From positions 7,638 to 71,637 of the forward strand of contig NZ_CALEYG010000034.1 in assembly GCF_937924975.1 (NCBI RefSeq): a stretch of DNA of 64,000 nt. The letters are read 5' to 3'. A program made the position numbers and the translations under genes. Position 1 is the first letter of the stretch. Each line of letters starts with the position of its first letter. The DNA comes from an uncultured Stomatobaculum sp. GTDB taxonomy: Bacteria > Bacillota > Clostridia > Lachnospirales > Lachnospiraceae. The notes below the pieces were generated by a model. That model was not told where the DNA came from. It made no database searches and saw nothing but the letters and a program-made list of their open reading frames with translations. Positions 47,559 to 56,385 of the stretch are shown one piece after another.

Positions 47559-48301
47559 GCGATTTGAGTGGTAAGGTAGCGCTGGTCACCGGCGCGTCGC
47601 GCGGCATCGGCAGAGCCATTGCCGTGCGCCTCGCCTCTCTCGGCGCTGTGGTGGCGTTAAACTACAACGGCTCCGAGGCAAAGGCCGAGGAAGTGCGAGC
47701 GGAAATCGAAGCGGCGGGCGGCAAGGCATTTTTGATTCAGGCGAATGTGAGCGAGGAGGCGGATGTGCTCCGCATGTTCGAGGAAGTGCTATCGAAAGAG
47801 AACCGGATTGACATTCTCGTGAACAATGCCGGCATCACCCGCGACGGTCTCCTGATTGGCATGAAGGAGGCGCAGTTTGACGAGGTCTTAAAGACCAATC
47901 TCTACGGCGCTTATTTCTGTATGCAGCAGGCGGCAAAGAAGATGCTCCGTCAGAAGAGCGGTCGCATTGTCAACATTTCCTCCTACTCGGGGCTTCACGG
48001 CAACGCGGGACAGATGAATTACGCGGCGGCAAAGGCAGGCCTTGTCGGCATGACCAAGACCGCGGCGCGTGAGCTCGGTAGCAGAGGCATCACCGTCAAT
48101 GCGGTGGCACCGGGCTTTATTGACACCGACATGACGGCGGTGCTCAGTGACAAATCAAAAGAGGCAATTCTCTCGGGCGTTCCGCTGGGGCGCATGGGCA
48201 GCGCGGACGATGTGGCAGCAGCCGTCGCTTTCCTTGCGGGAGACGAGGCTTCCTATATTACCGGACAGGTTCTGTCCGTTGACGGCGGACTCTCTATTTA
48301 A
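47555..48301 (+). CDS. fabG: 3-oxoacyl-ACP reductase
   Basis: NADPH-dependent reduction of 3-oxoacyl-ACP. A 248-residue short-chain dehydrogenase with TGASRGIG (12-19), LVNNAGITRD, and the catalytic Ser143, Tyr156 and Lys160 (NISSYSG, NYAAAK). It has the C-terminal GQVLSVDGGLSI. Coupled to fabD by ATGA overlap. Confidence 0.96.
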   Translation: MSDLSGKVALVTGASRGIGRAIAVRLASLGAVVALNYNGSEAKAEEVRAEIEAAGGKAFLIQANVSEEADVLRMFEEVLSKENRIDILVNNAGITRDGLLIGMKEAQFDEVLKTNLYGAYFCMQQAAKKMLRQKSGRIVNISSYSGLHGNAGQMNYAAAKAGLVGMTKTAARELGSRGITVNAVAPGFIDTDMTAVLSDKSKEAILSGVPLGRMGSADDVAAAVAFLAGDEASYITGQVLSVDGGLSI

Positions 48302-48357
48302 GAGTTTCCGCCGTTCTTTGAAACCAGGCAACGCGGCTTTGCAGGAGAACGCAATAC

Positions 48358-49599
48358 ATGGAAAAGAGAAGAGTGGTTGTGACCGGACTCGGCGCTGTGA
48401 CGGCAATCGGCATCGGCGCGGAGGCGTTTTGGAACTCGCTGAAAGCGGGGCAGGTCGGAATTGACCGCATCACCCAGTTCGACACGGAGAAGTTCAAAGT
48501 GAAACTTGCCGCCGAAGTCAAGGACTTCAAGGCGGCAGATTTTATGGACGTGAAATCGGCGCGCCGCATGGAGCGTTTTTCGCAGTTTGCCGTCGCGGCG
48601 GCAAAAGAGGCGCTTGCGGACAGCGGCCTGGATCTCACGAAAGAAGATCCCTATATGGCGGGCTGCGCAATCGGTTCGGGCATCGGCTCTCTGCAGTCGG
48701 TGGAGCGCGAGTATAACCGCATGGTTACCAAGGGGCCGAACATGGTCAATCCGCTGTTTGTCCCGATGATGATCAGCAACATGGCGGCGGGCAATGTCGC
48801 AATCCAGTGCGGGCTGAAGGGCAAGAACATCAACATTGTGACGGCCTGTGCTTCCGGCACACATAACGTGGGCGAGGCGTTCCGCACGATCGCGCACGGC
48901 GATGCGGACATCATGCTCGCGGGCGGCACGGAGGCCTGCATCACACCGATCGGTGTGGCGGGTTTCATGCAGCTCACGGCGCTCAGCACTTCGGAGGACC
49001 CGAAGCGCGCTTCGATTCCGTTTGACAAGGAGCGGAACGGCTTCGTAATCGGCGAGGGCGCGGGCATTCTGGTGCTCGAGGAACTGGAGCACGCCCTGAA
49101 GCGCGGTGCGAAGATTTATGCCGAGATGGCGGGCTACGGCGCGACCTGTGACGCAAACCATATCACATCTCCGCTCGAGGACGGCTCGGGTGCGGCCGAG
49201 GCAATGCGCTTTGCGCTCCGCGATGCGGGTCTCAAGCCGGAGGACATCGACTATATCAACGCGCACGGCACATCCACGCACTTAAACGATCTCTCGGAGA
49301 CGATTGCAATCCGGAGCGCGTTCGGCGCGGCGGCCGATAAGCTCGCGGTCAGCTCCACAAAGTCGATGATCGGTCACCTGCTCGGCGCGGCGGGCGGCGT
49401 CGAGGCCGTGGTGCTCGCAAAGAGCGTGCAGGAGGACTTTGTCCATGAGACTGCAGGTCTCGCGGTCGATGATCCCGAGTGCGACCTCGACTATGTGAAG
49501 GGCAAGGGGCGTTCCATGCAGGTGCGCGCGGCGCTCAGCAACTCGCTCGGCTTCGGCGGTCACAATGCGTCTATCATCATGAGAAAGTACGAGGCGTGA
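48358..49599 (+). CDS. fabF: 3-oxoacyl-ACP synthase II
   Basis: Condensing enzyme for chain elongation. The 413 residues carry the triad Cys164 (VTACASGTHN), His303 (NAHGTSTHLND) and His340 (SMIGHLLGAAG). The length is usual. It starts 57 bases after fabG, where the ribosome site is less clear (CAGGAGAACGCAATAC). fabZ starts two bases after its stop. Confidence 0.96.
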   Translation: MEKRRVVVTGLGAVTAIGIGAEAFWNSLKAGQVGIDRITQFDTEKFKVKLAAEVKDFKAADFMDVKSARRMERFSQFAVAAAKEALADSGLDLTKEDPYMAGCAIGSGIGSLQSVEREYNRMVTKGPNMVNPLFVPMMISNMAAGNVAIQCGLKGKNINIVTACASGTHNVGEAFRTIAHGDADIMLAGGTEACITPIGVAGFMQLTALSTSEDPKRASIPFDKERNGFVIGEGAGILVLEELEHALKRGAKIYAEMAGYGATCDANHITSPLEDGSGAAEAMRFALRDAGLKPEDIDYINAHGTSTHLNDLSETIAIRSAFGAAADKLAVSSTKSMIGHLLGAAGGVEAVVLAKSVQEDFVHETAGLAVDDPECDLDYVKGKGRSMQVRAALSNSLGFGGHNASIIMRKYEA

Positions 49600-49600
49600 C

Positions 49601-50035
49601 ATGCAGGTAAAGCTTGGCATCCAAGAAATCGAGAAGATACTGCCGCACCGGCATCCGTTTCTGCTGATCGACTGCATCACGGAACTGGAGCCCGGCGTGC
49701 GCGCCGAGGGCTATAAGGCAGTGAGTTTTGACGAATCTTACTTCCGGGGACACTTTCCGGGAGAACCGGTCATGCCGGGCGTCCTGATTATCGAGGCACT
49801 CGCGCAGACCGGTGCGGTTGCGATTCTCTCGCAGGAAGAAAATGCGGGGAAGACAGCCTACTTCGGCGCGGTGGACCACGCGCGCTTTCGGCGGAAAGTC
49901 GTGCCGGGCGACCGGCTGAGACTCGTCTGTGAAATTGAGAAGGTGAAGGGGCCTGTCGGCAAAGGCAAGGCGACGGCATACGTAGAGGATGAGAAGGCGG
50001 TGGAAGCAGAACTCACCTTTATCCTCGGAAAGTGA
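49601..50035 (+). CDS. fabZ: 3-hydroxyacyl-ACP dehydratase
   Basis: Dehydrates 3-hydroxyacyl-ACP. 144 residues, hot-dog fold with LPHRHPFLLIDCITEL, His51 in RGHFPGEPVMPGVLIIEALA and the Glu65 equivalent. It follows fabF at once. In the common Firmicutes order accB and accC flank fabZ; here neither is present. Confidence 0.96.
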   Translation: MQVKLGIQEIEKILPHRHPFLLIDCITELEPGVRAEGYKAVSFDESYFRGHFPGEPVMPGVLIIEALAQTGAVAILSQEENAGKTAYFGAVDHARFRRKVVPGDRLRLVCEIEKVKGPVGKGKATAYVEDEKAVEAELTFILGK

Positions 50036-50045
50036 CAGGGGAAAA

Positions 50046-51860
50046 ATGCGCATCGATTTTTTCAAGCGAAATACGACGGAAGCAGAACCGGAAGTAAAGC
50101 AGTGGAAGTGCAAAAAGTGCGGTGCGGTGCACAGCGTGCAGGAAGTGCGGGCCAATGACTTTGCCTGCCCGAGTTGCGGCACGCTGGTCCGCATTCATGC
50201 GAAGCGCAGAATCAAGCTGCTCGCGGATCCCGGCAGTTTCGAGGAGTGGAATCAGGAACTCCCGGTCGTGAACCCGCTCGATTTCCCGGACTACGAGCAG
50301 AAGCTCTGGGAAGTCAAGGAGACTACGGGCCTCAATGAGGCGGTCGTGACCGGAAAAATTACGATCGACGGCATTCCGGTCGCGATCGGTGTCTGCGACG
50401 CGCGCTTTTTGATGAGCTCGATGGGCCACAACCTGGGCGAAAAAATTGCGCGCATGGCAGAGCGCGCCGCGGAGGAAAAGCTCCCGGTGATTCTCTACGC
50501 CTGCTCGGGCGGCGCAAGAATGCAGGAGGGCATCATCTCCCTCATGCAGATGGTCAAGACCTCGGAGGCACTCGGCAGACTGCAGGAGAGCGGCCAACTC
50601 TTCATCTCGGTGCTGACCGATCCGACCATGGGCGGTGTGACCGCAAGTTACGCGATGCTCGGCGACATTATTCTCGCGGAGCCGGGCGCACTGATCGGCT
50701 TCACCGGTGCCCGCGTGATTCAGCAGACCATAGGCGGCAAGCTTCCGGAGGGCTTCCAGCGCTCGGAGTTTCTCTTAAAGCACGGCTTCACGGATGCGAT
50801 TGTGCCGCGGCGCGACCAGAGAGCCGTGCTTGCACACATTCTGCGTCTCCATGTGCGCGGTGCTGCCGAGCTCTCGGCGGAAGAGGCGGTGGAAGCCGTT
50901 GAATTTGAGACGACCGAGCATGTCAACGAGGGAACGGCGGCGGAAGTGAAGGCGCAGAAGGCGCCGGGATTTCTGCAGGCGGCGGCTTCGGCCATTCAGA
51001 ATCTGCAGCGCTTCGCGCTCGGACAGAGAGAGGAAGAGAGCGACGAAGCGGCGCGCACGGATCTGCCCGCGGACACGGTGCGGAGCGCCTGGGAGACAGT
51101 CAAACTGTCCCGCGCAAAGGACAGAGCGCACGCGAAGGATTACATCGACGCGCTGTTTCCGGACTTTATGGAACTCCACGGCGACCGCTGCTTCGGGGAC
51201 GATGAGGCCGTAATCGGCGGTATCGCTTCGTTCCACGGCATTCCGGTCACGGTGATCGGCATTCAGAAGGGCAGAGATTTCCTCGAGAACAAGAGAAGAA
51301 ACTTCGCAATGCCGAATCCCGAGGGCTACCGGAAGGCACTTCGCCTCATGAAACAGGCCGAGCGCTTCAAACGCCCCGTCATCTGCTTTGTGGACACGCC
51401 GGGTGCCTACTGCGGCATCGGCGCGGAGGAAAGAGGTCAGGGCCAGGCGATTGCCGAGAATCTGCAGAAGATGGCAGCGCTGAAGACCCCGATTCTCTCG
51501 ATTATCATCGGCGAGGGTTCGAGCGGCGGCGCACTCGGCGTCGCGACGGCAAACGAAGTCTGGATGATGGAGAATGCGGTCTACTCGATTTTGTCGCCGG
51601 AGGGCTTTGCCGCGATTCTGTATCGCGACGGCAAGCAGGCAGAGCGCGCCGCGGAAAATATGCGCCTGACTTCCAGGGATCTTCTGGAGCTCGGCGTCAT
51701 CGAAAAGATTATCCCGGAGAAAGAACCGGCGACCTTTGAAAATATCCGCGACATCGCGCGGGAACTGGAACCCGAGCTTCTCGACTTTATCGGCCGCTAC
51801 GGCGCAATGAGTCGCGAGGAACTCGCAAACCAGCGCTACGAACGCTTCCGGAAGTTCTGA
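50046..51860 (+). CDS. accDA: fused acetyl-CoA carboxylase carboxyltransferase (AccD-AccA)
   Basis: One polypeptide of 604 residues with both carboxyltransferase subunits of acetyl-CoA carboxylase, which makes malonyl-CoA. The AccD half (1-290) begins with a four-Cys zinc finger (CKKC at 22-25, CPSC at 41-44), then YACSGGARMQEGIISLMQMV and TDPTMGGVTASYAMLGDIIL. A linker near 290-360 leads to the AccA half (VKLSRAKDRAHAKDYIDALF, FVDTPGAYCGIGAEERGQG, IIGEGSSGGALGVATANEVW). I chose ATG 50046; the preceding GGGGAAAA is a weak ribosome site. accB and accC must be elsewhere. Confidence 0.95.
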   Translation: MRIDFFKRNTTEAEPEVKQWKCKKCGAVHSVQEVRANDFACPSCGTLVRIHAKRRIKLLADPGSFEEWNQELPVVNPLDFPDYEQKLWEVKETTGLNEAVVTGKITIDGIPVAIGVCDARFLMSSMGHNLGEKIARMAERAAEEKLPVILYACSGGARMQEGIISLMQMVKTSEALGRLQESGQLFISVLTDPTMGGVTASYAMLGDIILAEPGALIGFTGARVIQQTIGGKLPEGFQRSEFLLKHGFTDAIVPRRDQRAVLAHILRLHVRGAAELSAEEAVEAVEFETTEHVNEGTAAEVKAQKAPGFLQAAASAIQNLQRFALGQREEESDEAARTDLPADTVRSAWETVKLSRAKDRAHAKDYIDALFPDFMELHGDRCFGDDEAVIGGIASFHGIPVTVIGIQKGRDFLENKRRNFAMPNPEGYRKALRLMKQAERFKRPVICFVDTPGAYCGIGAEERGQGQAIAENLQKMAALKTPILSIIIGEGSSGGALGVATANEVWMMENAVYSILSPEGFAAILYRDGKQAERAAENMRLTSRDLLELGVIEKIIPEKEPATFENIRDIARELEPELLDFIGRYGAMSREELANQRYERFRKF

Positions 51861-51871
51861 GGAGGTTCTGC

Positions 51872-52594
51872 ATGCGACGGGAAAAAGGGATAGCGATTCT
51901 TTTACTCTCTGTTTCTCTGCTGCTCTTTGCGGGCTGCGGACAGAAAAAGAGCAAAGAGGCGACGAACAGCGCGGTGCCCGGCACGGAGAGTGTGAGCGAA
52001 GAGAGCACAGCGACAAGTACGGCGGCGGAAGCGGAAGAGACGCTCGACGGCGTGGTGCTCGAGGCGTCGATGAACGGCTTTACGCTGCAGAATAAGAAGC
52101 AGGGGCTTGTTTATATCGCGACCGGCGAGGACGCCGCCGAGAAGCCTGACCTCACGAGACTGGCAAACGGCATTGTGCCGGGCGAGGGCATACGCTTGCT
52201 CGGCAAGACCAAAGACGGAACCTTTCAGCTCAGTGCCGCGGCCGATGAGGCGACGGCACTCGGCGACAAGGACGCGCTCTACACAGTCGGACAGGCGCTG
52301 CTCGCGGTCCGGGACAAGAACTTGGACGCACTTGCCGGCATGGCGACCTACCCGCTGTATCTCGGACTCGCGTCCGGCAATGAGGTCGACAACAAGGACG
52401 AGTTGTCACAGAAGTACACGGCAGAGCAGATTTTCACCGATGCGTTCTGCGCATCTGTCCTGCACGCCGATCTCTTAACGATACAGGCGGCCGACGGCAA
52501 TCTGGTCGTCTCGGCGGACGGCGGCAGGCCGAATATGATTTTCACCAAGACCGACGCGGGCTATCGGCTCAGCGCCGTGAATGTCACAAAATAA
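51872..52594 (+). CDS. predicted lipoprotein downstream of the fab cluster
   Basis: A 240-residue lipoprotein with lipobox LFAGC (about 18-22), a Ser/Thr/Glu-rich linker (to about 55) and a C-terminal globular part with repeated polar strands (LDGVVLEASMNGFTLQNKKQ). No domain I can name. TTCTGAGGAGGTTCTGC precedes ATG 51872, 11 bases after accDA, so it is probably in the same transcript. A role near the membrane rather than in fatty-acid chemistry is likely. Confidence 0.75.
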   Translation: MRREKGIAILLLSVSLLLFAGCGQKKSKEATNSAVPGTESVSEESTATSTAAEAEETLDGVVLEASMNGFTLQNKKQGLVYIATGEDAAEKPDLTRLANGIVPGEGIRLLGKTKDGTFQLSAAADEATALGDKDALYTVGQALLAVRDKNLDALAGMATYPLYLGLASGNEVDNKDELSQKYTAEQIFTDAFCASVLHADLLTIQAADGNLVVSADGGRPNMIFTKTDAGYRLSAVNVTK

Positions 52595-52609
52595 GAGAGG
52601 AGACGCCCC

Positions 52610-54313
52610 ATGAGCGAGGACAAGAAAGCAATGGAAGCGGCAACAGAGGAAGCAGCGGGCGGCGAGCGCCGCGAGAAGAACTTCATCGAGAATGAGATTG
52701 ACAAGGATCTGGCATCGGGGAGATATTCGCATGTTCAGACGCGCTTCCCACCGGAGCCGAACGGCTACCTGCACATCGGGCACGCAAAGTCGATTCTCTT
52801 GAATTACGGTCTTGCGGAGGAGTATCACGGCCTCTTTAACCTCCGCTACGATGACACGAACCCGACCAAGGAGAAGTGGGAGTTTGTGGAGTCCATCCGC
52901 GCGGATGTCGAGTGGCTCGGCGCAAAGTTTGATAATCGCATCTTCTTTGCCTCCGACTACTTTGAGACAATGTATGAGTGCGCGGTCAAGCTGATTAAGA
53001 AGGGCAAGGCCTTTGTCTGTGATCTGACTGCCGACCAGATTCGCGAGTACCGCGGCGATTTCAATACGCCCGGCAAGGAGAGCCCCTACCGGAACCGCTC
53101 GGTCGAGGAGAACTTAAAGCTCTTCGAGGAGATGCGCGAGGGCAAGTACGCGGACGGCGAGAAAGTACTCCGCGCGAAAATTGACATGGCGTCTCCGAAT
53201 ATCAACATGCGGGACCCGGTTATCTACCGCATTGCGCACCTCTCCCACCAGAACACCGGTGACAAGTGGTGCATCTACCCGATGTATGACTTCGCGCATC
53301 CCATTGAGGACGCGGTCGAGAAGATTACGCACTCCATCTGCACGCTGGAGTTCGAGGATCATCGCCCGCTCTATGACTGGGTCGTGAATGAGTGTGAGTT
53401 CCCGGAGCCGCCGCGCCAGATTGAGTTTGCCAAGCTCTATCTCACGAATGTCGTGACCGGCAAGCGCTATATTAAGAAGCTCGTTGAGGACGGCATTGTG
53501 GACGGCTGGGACGACCCGCGTCTGGTCTCGATTGCGGCGCTGCGCCGCCGCGGCTACACACCGGAGTCGATTAAGCGCTTTGTGGAACTGGTCGGCGTCT
53601 CGAAGGCAAATTCTTCGGTGGACTCCGCGATGCTCGAGTACTGCATCCGCGAGGACTTAAAGCTCTCGCGCGCGCGGATGATGGCGGTGTTAAAGCCCCT
53701 CAAGCTGATCATCGACAACTATCCGGAGGGACAGACCGAGGACCTCGTGATGCCGAATAACCTCGAGAATCCGGATCTCGGCAGCCGCGTGATTCCGTTC
53801 GGCAGAGAACTCTGGATTGAGGAGGACGACTTCCGCGAGGAACCGCCGAAGAAGTACTTCCGCCTGTTCCCGGGCAACGAAGTGCGCCTCATGGGCGCTT
53901 ACTTCGTGAAGTGCGTCGGCGTCGACAAAGATGAAACCGGCAAGGTAGTTGCCGTGCACTGCACCTATGACCCGGAGACCAAGAGCGGCACGGGCTTTGA
54001 GGGCAGAAAGGTGAAGGGTACCATTCACTGGGTCAATGCTTCGACCGCAGTCAATGCCGAGTGCCGCCTCTACGAGAACCTGGTCGATGAGGAGAAGGGC
54101 AAGCTCGACGAAAACGGTAACCTGAACCTGAATCCGAATTCCCGTATTATCTTAAAGGACTGCAAACTGGAGCCGAACTTTGACGGCGCCAAGGCCTATG
54201 ACAGCTACCAGTTTGTGAGAAATGGTTTCTTCTGCGTGGATTCTAAGGATTCCCGCCCGGACAGTCTTGTCTTTAACCGCATTGTCTCGCTGAAGAGCAG
54301 CTTTAAGCTCTGA
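52610..54313 (+). CDS. glnS: glutaminyl-tRNA synthetase
   Basis: Charges tRNA-Gln directly. The 567 residues have FPPEPNGYLHIGHAKSILLN with the HIGH motif (55-58), the pair FNLRYDDTNP, RIAHLSHQNTGDKWCIYPMY, GRDLY-type pocket, and the anticodon-binding beta-barrels at the C terminus. The second class I signature, normally MSKR in VMSKRKL, reads VTGKR (282-286). AGGAGACGCCCC precedes ATG 52610. It starts 15 bases after the lipoprotein gene. Confidence 0.95.
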   Translation: MSEDKKAMEAATEEAAGGERREKNFIENEIDKDLASGRYSHVQTRFPPEPNGYLHIGHAKSILLNYGLAEEYHGLFNLRYDDTNPTKEKWEFVESIRADVEWLGAKFDNRIFFASDYFETMYECAVKLIKKGKAFVCDLTADQIREYRGDFNTPGKESPYRNRSVEENLKLFEEMREGKYADGEKVLRAKIDMASPNINMRDPVIYRIAHLSHQNTGDKWCIYPMYDFAHPIEDAVEKITHSICTLEFEDHRPLYDWVVNECEFPEPPRQIEFAKLYLTNVVTGKRYIKKLVEDGIVDGWDDPRLVSIAALRRRGYTPESIKRFVELVGVSKANSSVDSAMLEYCIREDLKLSRARMMAVLKPLKLIIDNYPEGQTEDLVMPNNLENPDLGSRVIPFGRELWIEEDDFREEPPKKYFRLFPGNEVRLMGAYFVKCVGVDKDETGKVVAVHCTYDPETKSGTGFEGRKVKGTIHWVNASTAVNAECRLYENLVDEEKGKLDENGNLNLNPNSRIILKDCKLEPNFDGAKAYDSYQFVRNGFFCVDSKDSRPDSLVFNRIVSLKSSFKL

Positions 54314-54347
54314 GGCGGAAAGAGATGAGCGTAAAAGCAAAGCACTT

Positions 54348-54371
54348 GTTGCGTCAAAGCTTTGGCGCAAC
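54348..54371 (+). other. small near-perfect palindrome before the radical SAM gene
   Basis: GTTGCGTCAAAGCTTTGGCG and CAAC: a 24-base near-palindrome with one mismatch pair, 34 bases before the radical SAM gene. It may be a transcript hairpin or an operator. Confidence 0.4.
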
Positions 54372-54404
54372 CTGCGATTTCTGAGAAGGAAAGAAGAGTC
54401 ATTT

Positions 54405-55292
54405 ATGATAGATTTGGACTTGCGCTCCTGTGAGCTTTGTCCGAGACTCTGTCGCGTCAATCGAGAAGAGAAGCCGGGTGCCTGCGGATGCGGCGCCCGG
54501 CTTTTTGCGGCGCGCGCGGCGCTCCACTTCGGCGAGGAACCCTGTATCAGCGGCGCGGAGGGCTCCGGCACAGTCTTTTTTTCGGGTTGTAATTTGTACT
54601 GTGTCTTCTGCCAGAACCATAAAATCAGCCGCGAGCGCTACGGCAGGGAGCTCACAGCAGCGCGGCTTTCGGATATTTTCCGGGAACTTGAGGAGAAGGG
54701 CGCGAACAATATAAACCTCGTGACGCCGACGCCCTGGGTCACGGAGATCAGGAAGGCCTTGCGGCTCTACCGCCCGAACGTGCCGGTGCTCTATAACACC
54801 TCCGGCTATGAGCGGGTCGAAGTGCTGCGGGAGCTGGAAGGCTTGGTCGATGTCTGGCTGCCGGACTACAAGTACGCGGACAGTGCGCTCGCCGCACGTT
54901 TTTCCGGAGCGGCGGATTATCCGGCGGTTGCGCGGGCAGCTCTGCAAGAAATGTACCGGCAGAGCGGCAACCTCACATTAAATAAAGAAGGAAAGGCAGT
55001 CCGCGGGGTGATGATACGGCATCTCGTGCTGCCGCTGCACTTAAAAAACAGCTTTGCGGTTCTGGATGACATCGCAGCGCTGTTTGGGACAGAGCAGTAT
55101 GTGAGCCTCATGTTTCAATACACGCCTTTTATCCGGACGCGTTTTCCGGAACTGAACCGCGCGCTGACCGGAAGGGAGAGAGCGCGGGCGGAGGCATACT
55201 TTTTGGAATGCGGCTTCCGGAACGGCTATATCCAGGAGGCGGACAGCAAGGGCAGTCGCTTTCTCCCGGACTTCAATTTAGAGGGCATATAG
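54405..55292 (+). CDS. radical SAM protein of the PflA-like AmmeMemoRadiSam-related group
   Basis: A 295-residue iron-sulphur enzyme. The N terminus has CELCPRLCRV and CGCGARLFAA, and the radical SAM cluster motif is GCNLYCVFCQNHKIS. Downstream: INLVTPTPWVTEIRKAL, VPVLYNTSGYE, YKYADSALAARFSG and VMIRHLVLPLHLKNS. The arrangement matches small radical SAM proteins related to pyruvate-formate-lyase activating enzyme, but the substrate is unknown. AAGGAAAGAAGAGTCATTT precedes ATG 54405. Confidence 0.85.
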   Translation: MIDLDLRSCELCPRLCRVNREEKPGACGCGARLFAARAALHFGEEPCISGAEGSGTVFFSGCNLYCVFCQNHKISRERYGRELTAARLSDIFRELEEKGANNINLVTPTPWVTEIRKALRLYRPNVPVLYNTSGYERVEVLRELEGLVDVWLPDYKYADSALAARFSGAADYPAVARAALQEMYRQSGNLTLNKEGKAVRGVMIRHLVLPLHLKNSFAVLDDIAALFGTEQYVSLMFQYTPFIRTRFPELNRALTGRERARAEAYFLECGFRNGYIQEADSKGSRFLPDFNLEGI

Positions 55293-55402
55293 CGTTTGGA
55301 AGGGATATGGTGTGACGGGACAAAACGAGAGCAAAACCGGGCAGTGATTCATCCATGCCGGATCGACATGGGTTGATCGGTCGGAATGTAAAAAAAGAAA
55401 AC

Positions 55403-55442
55403 CGCGCCGCGAGAGGCACTAACCTCTCTGCGGCGCGCTTTG
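55403..55442. terminator. bidirectional terminator between convergent genes
   Basis: CGCGCCGC (55403-55410) and GCGGCGCG (55430-55437), with inner GAGAGG/CCTCTC, and T- and A-rich flanks on both strands. Confidence 0.8.
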
Positions 55443-55444
55443 TT

Positions 55445-55972
55445 TTATTCTTCCTCCGTAATCTCGGTGGCGCGCTTTGCGCTGCTGCCGGCTGCGGCAT
55501 AGGACTTCGCGAGAATGTTCTCGGAAGTGATTGCCTCCGCCGCGCTGTCTGCGGCCGCTTCGGCATCTTCCGCGGCTGCTGCGGCGGTCTCCCGCACGGT
55601 CTCGACTGCGGCCTTTGCCGTCGCCTGTGCTTCCGCGGTCTTCTCGCCGGTAGCCGCCTGCAGGTTGTCGGCGAGAATGTTACCGACATCCTTTAACATG
55701 CCTGCGGCACTTGTGACCATGCCCTTCGCCGCTTCCAGCGTGTTTTGGGCCGCCGCCGTGAACTCACCGCGGTTTGCGTTCAGCGAGACATAGTTCCGGT
55801 TCGGCGTCTCGGTGTGCGAGGCGCGGTCGCTCTCGCCGTCCTCTTCGTAGTCGTGGAATTCCTCGTCCAGATCGCGGTGGAACTCGCTGTACTGGCGGTA
55901 GTAGGAGACAGCTGCAGCCGCAGCGCCCGCGACCAGTGCGAGGCGTGCAAGTCTTCCCAATAATTTAGCCAT
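55445..55972 (-). CDS. Ala-rich membrane-anchored protein
   Basis: A 175-residue protein with one N-terminal hydrophobic segment (LARLALVAGAAAAAVSYYRQ), then an acidic stretch, then a long Ala/Glu/Lys-rich helical part (AATGEKTAEAQATAKAAVET, AAAAAEDAEAAADSAAEAIT). It resembles YtxH/LEA-like envelope stress proteins in composition, which proves little. GAGGAG precedes ATG 55972. The role is unknown. Confidence 0.6.
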   Translation of the reverse strand: MAKLLGRLARLALVAGAAAAAVSYYRQYSEFHRDLDEEFHDYEEDGESDRASHTETPNRNYVSLNANRGEFTAAAQNTLEAAKGMVTSAAGMLKDVGNILADNLQAATGEKTAEAQATAKAAVETVRETAAAAAEDAEAAADSAAEAITSENILAKSYAAAGSSAKRATEITEEE

Positions 55973-56308
55973 TCTTAAAACTCCTCTCTCAATCTTTTCT
56001 AGTAGTGTAAGCCAGAATGCCCAAAAAGAAAAGCCGTAAGCGCGCCCAAGCGGCGCAAAAAAGAGGGAAAACGAAAAAATGGCACCTGTATTTCGAAGAG
56101 AATAGTGGGCAAGACAAGTCTGCTATCAGGGCTTGTAAAATACTACCAGTAAAACGGAAAAATTAGGATAAAACTAAGATAAAACAACAGTTAGCCCTGG
56201 AGAATAAATAGGAAAAATCACGAAAATCGAAAAAACATCCCCGCTTGTCAGAACATCTATAGACAGAAACGGGCAGTCGTGATACATTGATTAAGAAAAT
56301 ATTAATGT
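55973..56308. other. intergenic region upstream of the exported-protein operon
   Basis: About 335 bases, mostly AT-rich, without a supportable gene. It should contain the promoters for both sides, but no pair of boxes stands out. Confidence 0.4.
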
Positions 56309-56358
56309 GCAGAAGGGGGCTCAGCAACCTTCTGCGGGGAAAGTCGAGAGACTTACCC
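56309..56358 (+). promoter_or_regulatory. structured leader RNA ahead of the cell-wall-binding protein
   Basis: Two consecutive stems: GCAGAAGG (56309-56316) with CCTTCTGC (56328-56335), then GGG..AAGTC, loop GAGA, GACTT..CCC (56336-56358). It lies 28 bases before the start codon. The layout is not one of the riboswitch classes I can identify. An open frame also runs through it, but its start would be TTG 56287 and it reads into the true start. Confidence 0.4.
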
Positions 56359-56385
56359 GGCAGTGCAGAGAGAAAGGGGAGGGAC

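Noticed and set aside
48298..49281. 327-codon minus-strand frame across fabF
   Set aside because: Antisense shadow of fabF.
56309..56358. Known riboswitch such as c-di-GMP or cobalamin class
   Set aside because: The conserved cores of those classes are absent; only two plain stems are visible.
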